The position numbers were made by a program, and so were the translations under genes. A stretch of 9,721 nucleotides of DNA from Hellea sp. (lineage in GTDB: Bacteria > Pseudomonadota > Alphaproteobacteria > Caulobacterales > Maricaulaceae): contig JAHDEU010000050.1 of the NCBI GenBank assembly GCA_020628635.1, positions 1-9,721 of the forward strand, written 5' to 3'. The notes beneath the pieces were generated by a model. It saw only the letters and a list, made by a program, of their open reading frames with translations. It was not told the DNA's origin and did no database searches. Positions 4,940-9,721 of this stretch are shown here, piece by piece (position 1 is the stretch's first letter; each line of letters starts with the position of its first letter).

Positions 4940-7732
4940 ATGATGACTGCACCAAAGGTGTTCAAACCCCACTCCGCCCAGGCCCTGCTCATGGGTGCGG
5001 CGGTGATCGCCATGATGAGCGCGAGCTCTGCCGTCGCGCAGGACGCCACTGTCGATGAGGTCGAGGACGAGATCGTCGTCACCGGTATCCGCAAGTCGAT
5101 CGAGGACGCGCTGGAACTCAAGCGCGACAACAGCTCCATCATCGAAGCCATCACGGCGGAAGACATCGGCAAGCTGCCGGACGTGTCCATCGCCGACAGC
5201 CTGGCGCGCCTGCCGGGCGTCACGGCGCAGCGCGTGCGTGGCCGCGCGCAGGGAATCTCGATCCGCGGTCTGGGTCCGCAATTCTCGCTGTCGCTGCTCA
5301 ATGGCCGCGAGATCGTTTCCACCAACGGCAATCGCGGCGTGGAGTTCGATCAGTTCCCGTCCGAGCTGATCGGCTCCGGCGTGGTCTACAAGACCTCCGA
5401 TGCGCGCCTCGCCGCGACCGGCATTGCGGGCGCCGTGGATCTGCGCACGCGCAACCCGCTGGAAACGGAACAGGGCTTTGTCGCGTCGGCCAAATACGTC
5501 ATCAACGACAATGGCGATCTGAACCCCGACTTCGGCGCGGATGGCTACCGCCTCTTCGGCTCCGGCACCTACCGCAACGACAGGGACACGCTGGGCCTGA
5601 CCGTGGGCATCACCCACCAGTCCAACCCGACGCAGATCTTCCAGCGCGACCTGAAGACGCAAGGCACGGCGCTGATCCCCGGCACCAACACCGCCTATCC
5701 GATCGACAACCCGCGCTCGGGCGTCGAATCGCGTGACTTCAAGCGGACATCGGTCGCAGGCACGCTGCAATTCGACCCGACCGACGCCGTATCCGTCACG
5801 CTGGACGGCTTTTATTCCGATTTCGACGACACCGGCATTTTCCGCGGTGTGGAAACACCGCTGGCCACGGCCTGGACCGGCGACAACCCGCCGACCCTGG
5901 TGGGTTCCACCGGCACGGGCCGCTTCGTGGAGTCGGTCTCCTACACCCAGAACCCGGCCATCCTGCGCACCGACACGCAGGGCAACACGGCCGAAACCAT
6001 CGCGCTGGGCGGCAATGTCGAATTCGCCGTAACCGACCGCACGACCGTCATGCTGGACGCGGGCTATTCCGAAGTGTCGTCCAACGGCATCGACTACGAA
6101 TCCTATGCGGGTCTCGGCAGCAACATTCTCTACGGCGGAGACAACTTCAATCCGAACTTCCGGGACAACTTCACCTTCTTCACGCCCGAAGACGGTGAAT
6201 ATTCGATCCGTGCGGTCCGCGACTACACGGACGCATCCTCGCTCTTCCTGACCGATCCAGGCGGCTGGGGTCAGGTCGGCTTCCTGCGCAACAACGAAGT
6301 CGATGACGAGCTGATGCAGCTGCGCGGCGAGGTGGAGCACGAGATCGACCTGCCCTTCATCCGCGGCATCGCGGCGGGCGTGATCTACTCCTCGCGCGAA
6401 AAGTCCACCTCGGACATCCCGGCCGCCCTGCGCGCCGGAGCGGCGTTCTCCGAGAACAACACGCTGGCCATTCCAACGGTCATCGGAGCAACGGACAGCG
6501 GCACGATCGGCTTCGACATCGTGGCCTACGACCCGTCGGACTTCATCGGCTCGCTCTATGACGTGGACCAGTTCGCCACCACGCGCGTGCAGATCGCCGA
6601 AGACATCACCACGCTCTACACCATGCTGGAACTGACCAGCGAGGACTCGCGCCTCGGCGGCAATATCGGCCTGCAATATGTCATGACCGATCAGGAATCG
6701 ACGGGCCAGTTCGGTTCCTTCGGCACCAATCCGGGTCAGCAGGGCACGGCGGGCGACGACTATTCCGACTGGCTGCCGACGCTGAACCTCAACTACGAAG
6801 TGGCGGATGACTTCCTCCTGCGCTTCGGTGCGGGCCGCGCCCTGTCGCGCGCGCCGATCAACGACCTGTCGGCCAATCTCGGCGTCAGCTCCAACCTGCA
6901 GGTCTGTCCGGACACGACGGGCGACGGCATTCCGGACAGCGTCATTCCCAACAGCGTGACGCCGACCCAGTCCTGCCTGAACCTCGGCGGCGGCAACCCG
7001 TTCCTCCGCCCCTATGCGTCGAACTATCTCGACGTGTCGGCCGAATACTACTTCTCGCCCGCCGGTGCGATCTCCGCCGCAGTCTTCGTCAAGGACGTCG
7101 AGGACTATGTGCTGGGTTCGACGTCCATCGTGAACGATCCCGGACTGGCCGCGACCTTCCTCGGTGCGGGCTTCGTGGACCAGTTCCCGGATGCGGCGCA
7201 GCTTTCCATCGGCGGTCCAGCCAATGTCGGCGGCGGTGACCTGGCGGGCTTTGAAGTGGCGGTTCGCCTGCCCTTCGAGGACCTGACCGACAATGCCTTC
7301 TTCAGCGGGTTCGGCATCAACGGCGCCTTCACCTACACGGATGCCTCCGTGGAGTTCGACGGGAACGAGTTCGATATTCCGGGTTACTCGTCGGAGACCG
7401 GCTCGGCGGAAATCTACTATGAGCGCAACGGTTTCCGCGCGCGCCTCAACGGTCGCTACCGCTCCGGCTTCCTGGCGGAGATCCTGCAGTTCAACGGCCA
7501 GAACATCGGTGCACGGGCACTGTCGGAAACCGTGCTGGACGCGCAGATCGGCTATGACTTCGACGAACGCTATGGCCGCTTCGTGGACGGCACCTCGATC
7601 ACGTTCGAAGTCGCCAACATCACGGACGAGCCGTTCCGCACCATCGACGGCACGGCGTCCGGCGTGCCTTTCGTGCGCCGCCGCGCCGACTTCGGCACCA
7701 CCTACAACTTCACGGTCTCCAAGAAGTTCTAG
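4940..7732 (+). CDS. TonB-dependent outer-membrane receptor, MalA-like, probable maltodextrin importer
   Basis: A 22-strand-type beta-barrel transporter that imports substrate across the outer membrane using TonB/ExbBD energy. It is 930 residues from this ATG. A signal peptide ends at about AVA33 before QDATVD. A TonB-box-like DEIVVTG lies at 43-49, then the plug domain, with IGKLPDVSIADSLARLPGV and SIRGLGPQFSLSLLNGR. The barrel runs from about residue 170 to the C-terminal Phe of FTVSKKF, the usual terminal aromatic for barrel insertion. The plug sequence is typical of the Xanthomonas/Caulobacter TonB receptor class. Substrate assignment comes from the adjacent amylase and glucosidase and the resemblance to C. 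crescentus MalA, so it is inference. The only two cysteines of the mature protein (656 and 679) flank a calcium-like loop DTTGDGIPD. It is divergent from the amylase operon and followed by a strong terminator. Confidence 0.93.
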   Translation: MMTAPKVFKPHSAQALLMGAAVIAMMSASSAVAQDATVDEVEDEIVVTGIRKSIEDALELKRDNSSIIEAITAEDIGKLPDVSIADSLARLPGVTAQRVRGRAQGISIRGLGPQFSLSLLNGREIVSTNGNRGVEFDQFPSELIGSGVVYKTSDARLAATGIAGAVDLRTRNPLETEQGFVASAKYVINDNGDLNPDFGADGYRLFGSGTYRNDRDTLGLTVGITHQSNPTQIFQRDLKTQGTALIPGTNTAYPIDNPRSGVESRDFKRTSVAGTLQFDPTDAVSVTLDGFYSDFDDTGIFRGVETPLATAWTGDNPPTLVGSTGTGRFVESVSYTQNPAILRTDTQGNTAETIALGGNVEFAVTDRTTVMLDAGYSEVSSNGIDYESYAGLGSNILYGGDNFNPNFRDNFTFFTPEDGEYSIRAVRDYTDASSLFLTDPGGWGQVGFLRNNEVDDELMQLRGEVEHEIDLPFIRGIAAGVIYSSREKSTSDIPAALRAGAAFSENNTLAIPTVIGATDSGTIGFDIVAYDPSDFIGSLYDVDQFATTRVQIAEDITTLYTMLELTSEDSRLGGNIGLQYVMTDQESTGQFGSFGTNPGQQGTAGDDYSDWLPTLNLNYEVADDFLLRFGAGRALSRAPINDLSANLGVSSNLQVCPDTTGDGIPDSVIPNSVTPTQSCLNLGGGNPFLRPYASNYLDVSAEYYFSPAGAISAAVFVKDVEDYVLGSTSIVNDPGLAATFLGAGFVDQFPDAAQLSIGGPANVGGGDLAGFEVAVRLPFEDLTDNAFFSGFGINGAFTYTDASVEFDGNEFDIPGYSSETGSAEIYYERNGFRARLNGRYRSGFLAEILQFNGQNIGARALSETVLDAQIGYDFDERYGRFVDGTSITFEVANITDEPFRTIDGTASGVPFVRRRADFGTTYNFTVSKKF

Positions 7733-7739
7733 GCAGAGT

Positions 7740-7757
7740 TTCAGACGCGAGTCTGAA
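7740..7757 (+). other. Hairpin directly after the receptor stop codon
   Basis: TTCAGAC (7740-7746), loop GCGA, GTCTGAA (7751-7757): a perfect 7-bp stem with a tetraloop, starting eight bases after the stop codon. It has no following T run, so it is not a terminator itself. It stands just before the terminator hairpin and may protect the mRNA 3' end. Confidence 0.55.
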
Positions 7758-7759
7758 GA

Positions 7760-7793
7760 GCCGTCGGCGCCCCTCGCGCCGGCGGCTTTTTTT
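7760..7793 (+). terminator. Intrinsic terminator of the receptor gene
   Basis: GCCGTCGGCGC (7760-7770), loop CCCTC, GCGCCGGCGGC (7776-7786): an 11-bp GC-rich stem with one G-U pair, followed immediately by seven T residues (7787-7793). This is a classic rho-independent terminator. It implies that the halogenase downstream is transcribed mainly from its own promoter or by partial read-through. Confidence 0.92.
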
Positions 7794-7832
7794 GTCGCGG
7801 CGCGACTGGCTTGCCGCGCTGCCCATGCCCGC

Positions 7833-7838
7833 TAAGGT
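7833..7838 (+). promoter_or_regulatory. Ribosome binding site of the halogenase
   Basis: TAAGGT ends six bases before the ATG at 7845, a reasonable Shine-Dalgarno. The same bases could be read as a weak -10 (TAAGGT) 16 bases after TTGCCG at 7811-7816, which would start transcription at about the ATG. Only 51 bases separate the receptor terminator from this gene, so a promoter must be compact if present. Confidence 0.5.
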
Positions 7839-7844
7839 AATCCC

Positions 7845-9350
7845 ATGAGCGACCTCGCCATCAAGGACATCGTCATCGTCGGCGGCGGCACGGCGGGCTG
7901 GATCGCGGCCGCGTCGATTTCGAAATTCCTCGGCCGGACCGTCAATGTCACGCTGATCGAGAGCGACCGGATCGGGACCGTGGGCGTGGGCGAAGCGACC
8001 ATTCCGCAGATCCGCCGCCTCAACGGAATGCTCGGCCTTGATGAGGCAGAGTTCGTGCGCGCCACGAAAGGTTCGTTCAAGCTCGGCATCGAGTTCAACG
8101 ATTGGGGTCATGTCGGGGAGAGCTATCTGCACACCTTTGGCGATCCGGGCATCGACCTAGCCTCGCTGAAATTCCATCACTACTGGCTAAGGGCCGTGCA
8201 GGAGCGCGGCAGCAATGCGTCGCTCTGGGACTATTCGCTCCACCACCGCGCCGCCTATGCGCACAAATTCGCGCCCGTGGAACGGGTCGGAAAGACCCGC
8301 ATGGGCGGTCTGTCCTATGCCTATCATTTCGACGCCGGGCTCTACGCACTTCACCTGAGGAAGCTCGCCGAAAGCCTCGGCACGGTGCGTGTCGAGGGCG
8401 AGGTCGTGGACGTCCATGTCGAGGGTGAACGCGGCCATATAAAGAGCGTGGAGCTTGCGGATGGACGGGTGGTCGCGGGCGATCTTTTCATCGACTGCTC
8501 GGGCTTCCGGGCCTTGCTGATCGGGCAGGCGCTGGGCGTCGGATATCAGGACTGGTCCGGATACCTCCCCGCCAACCGCGCCGTGGCGGTCGGATGCGAG
8601 AAAACGGAGCCGCTGCTACCCTACACCAAATCGACGGCGCGAGAAGCAGGCTGGCAATGGCGCATCCCGCTGCAGCACCGCACCGGCAACGGCCATGTCT
8701 ATTGCGATGGTTTCACCGACGCTGGGACGGCCGAAGACCGGCTGGTGCAGAGCCTGGATGGTGCGCCCATTGGATCGCCCAAGCACTTGTCCTTCACCAC
8801 TGGGCGGCGCGAGGCGTTCTGGGAGAGGAACTGCGTATCGCTCGGGCTCGCGTCGGGCTTTCTGGAACCGCTGGAGTCGACCTCGATCCACTTCGTGCAG
8901 AGCCATGTGTCGCGCCTGCTGGAGTTCTTCCCCGACCGCAATTTCGGCTCGGCAACGCGCGCAGAGTATAACCGCGTCGTCGGCAAGGAATACGAGCTCG
9001 TGCGCGATTTCCTCGTGCTGCACTACAAGCAGACGCGCCGCGACGACACGCCCTTCTGGCGTCACTGCCGCGACATGGCCGTGCCGGACAGCCTCGCGCA
9101 CAAGATGGAACTGTTCTCTGAGAACGGCCACATCTACCGAGAGATCGATGATCTCTTCCGAGAAAGCTCATGGGTCCAGGTCATGGTCGGACAGGGGCTG
9201 ATGCCGCGCGGGCGCCACCGCATGGCCGACAAGATTTCCGGCGAGCAGCTGGACGGTTTTCTGGCCGATGTGTCCGGGCTGATCGACAAGACGGTCGCGC
9301 CCCTGCCGAGCCATGCGGAGTTCATCGCGAAGAACTGCGCGGCGGATTGA
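7845..9350 (+). CDS. Flavin-dependent halogenase, tryptophan-halogenase family
   Basis: A predicted FADH2-dependent halogenase that would use chloride or bromide and oxygen to halogenate an electron-rich substrate. It is 501 residues, slightly shorter than PrnA-type enzymes. The FAD-binding motif IVGGGTAGWIAAA starts at residue 11 and GVGEAT lies at 47-52. The catalytic lysine is Lys79 in SFKLGIEF, matching PrnA Lys79. The halogenase signature WxWxIP is WQWRIP at 270-275. FLEPLEST at 339-346 supplies Glu344, the likely counterpart of the PrnA catalytic glutamate. The C-terminal VMVGQGLMP replaces the region that binds tryptophan in PrnA, so free tryptophan is probably not the natural substrate. 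A flavin reductase partner is needed but is not in the window. Such halogenases are often found beside TonB receptors in Caulobacter and Xanthomonas relatives; their role is unknown. The gene ends in TGA followed directly by an in-frame TAG. Confidence 0.92.
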   Translation: MSDLAIKDIVIVGGGTAGWIAAASISKFLGRTVNVTLIESDRIGTVGVGEATIPQIRRLNGMLGLDEAEFVRATKGSFKLGIEFNDWGHVGESYLHTFGDPGIDLASLKFHHYWLRAVQERGSNASLWDYSLHHRAAYAHKFAPVERVGKTRMGGLSYAYHFDAGLYALHLRKLAESLGTVRVEGEVVDVHVEGERGHIKSVELADGRVVAGDLFIDCSGFRALLIGQALGVGYQDWSGYLPANRAVAVGCEKTEPLLPYTKSTAREAGWQWRIPLQHRTGNGHVYCDGFTDAGTAEDRLVQSLDGAPIGSPKHLSFTTGRREAFWERNCVSLGLASGFLEPLESTSIHFVQSHVSRLLEFFPDRNFGSATRAEYNRVVGKEYELVRDFLVLHYKQTRRDDTPFWRHCRDMAVPDSLAHKMELFSENGHIYREIDDLFRESSWVQVMVGQGLMPRGRHRMADKISGEQLDGFLADVSGLIDKTVAPLPSHAEFIAKNCAAD

Positions 9351-9395
9351 TAGCCGCCGGAGCCCTTCAACCATCTGGGTCGAAAGTTCCTATAC

Positions 9396-9520
9396 CGTCA
9401 TCCCGGCCAAGCGAGCGTAGCGAGTGCAGAGCCGGGACCCATCGGCCGCTCACCGCAAGCCGGCGTCTTTCGCTCCGATGGGTCCCGGATCGGCGCGCTG
9501 CGCGCTTGTCCGGGATGACG
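9396..9520. repeat. Palindromic dispersed repeat (REP/MITE-like)
   Basis: A 125-bp imperfect palindrome. The outer arms are CGTCATCCCGG (9396-9406) and CCGGGATGACG (9510-9520), exact over 11 bases. The inner arms are CCGGGACCCATCGG (9432-9445) and CCGATGGGTCCCGG (9475-9488), exact over 14 bases, with a 29-base centre. The stretch between arms also pairs partly around CAAGCG/CGCTTG. The GTCATCCCGG and CCGGGACCC words are familiar from dispersed non-coding repeats in alphaproteobacterial genomes. TA lies on both sides (9393-9394 and 9521-9522), possibly a TA target duplication, though the left end has one extra base. It has no coding capacity and would form a long hairpin in RNA after the halogenase, where it may serve as a 3' end. 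Confidence 0.75.
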
Positions 9521-9721
9521 TAGGGGTGATGCTGCGAATTCGCTGAGGCGGCATGTGAGGCGTTCCTCACCTGTCGATACGCTCCGGCACATCAGTCCGA
9601 GGGCTCGCCGATCAAGTCGGCGAGAAGGTGAGTTTAAAGAAAGCCTCGCCGTTCTTCTGATGCCTTTGATCGGAAACTCGTGAGAGCCTCGCCGATGTCC
9701 ACTCCACCCACCTCTCGCTAG
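9521..9721. other. Region without a confident gene; small hairpins and repeated GCCTCGCCG
   Basis: No recognisable gene lies here. GTGAGG/CCTCAC (9555-9570) is a 6-bp hairpin with loop CGTT. CTCGCCGA/TCGGCGAG (9604-9624) is a perfect 8-bp hairpin with loop TCAAG; neither has a T run. GCCTCGCCG recurs at 9643-9651 and 9686-9694, and GGCTCGCCG at 9602-9610, at steps of 41 and 43 bases. On the minus strand a frame is open from the window edge to a TGA at 9614-9612. It encodes about 35 residues ending EAFFKLTFSPT, and its stop lies in the loop of the 8-bp hairpin. That could be the tail of a gene entering from the right, but a chance open frame of this size is common. Confidence 0.35.

Noticed and set aside
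4892..6676. Minus-strand open frame of 594 codons opposite the TonB receptor
   Set aside because: It is rich in Arg, Val and Asp with no recognisable domain or RBS, and lies opposite clear receptor plug and barrel coding sequence.
9555..9570. Hairpin GTGAGG/CCTCAC as a terminator
   Set aside because: The stem is only 6 bp and no T run follows on either strand.
9643..9694. CRISPR-like array from the repeated GCCTCGCCG words
   Set aside because: The repeated units are only 9 bases, there are three copies, and there are no cas genes.

Overview
The window reads as a high-GC alphaproteobacterial chromosome segment. The closest resemblance is to Caulobacterales, Maricaulales or Hyphomonadaceae-type marine relatives. 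Supporting this are a TonB-dependent receptor of the Xanthomonas/Caulobacter type, a flavin-dependent 'tryptophan halogenase' paired with it, and a dispersed palindromic repeat with GTCATCCCGG ends. The content is a starch/maltodextrin (alpha-glucan) utilisation locus. Its overall design resembles the known Caulobacter crescentus MalA system. That assignment rests on family recognition, not on a database search.

Layout: (1) 7-1017, plus strand, a LacI-family regulator with an unusual hinge. (2) 1014-4624, minus strand, a two-gene operon: a GH13 alpha-amylase lipoprotein, then a cytoplasmic GH13 alpha-glucosidase joined to it by an ATGA overlap. The glucosidase and the regulator converge and share a CTAG at their stop codons, so no terminator lies between them. 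(3) 4625-4939, a divergent control region with a perfect 11+2+11 palindrome that is the likely operator, plus a second cluster of TTTGCA half-sites. (4) 4940-7732, plus strand, the TonB-dependent receptor, followed by two hairpins, the second a strong intrinsic terminator. (5) 7845-9350, plus strand, the flavin-dependent halogenase. (6) 9351-9721, no confident gene; it holds a 125-bp palindromic repeat, smaller hairpins and a possible gene tail at the window edge.

Proposed working model (inference): the lipid-anchored amylase cuts alpha-glucans to maltodextrins at the outer membrane. The receptor imports these with TonB/ExbBD energy. An inner-membrane transporter that is not in this window moves them to the cytoplasm, where the glucosidase releases glucose. 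The LacI-type protein would repress the divergent promoters until a maltodextrin-type inducer binds. The halogenase has intact flavin and catalytic motifs but no clear role in sugar use, and is the most open biological question here. I see no wholly new system. The best leads are the halogenase, the regulator hinge and operator pair, and the receptor's calcium-like loop.
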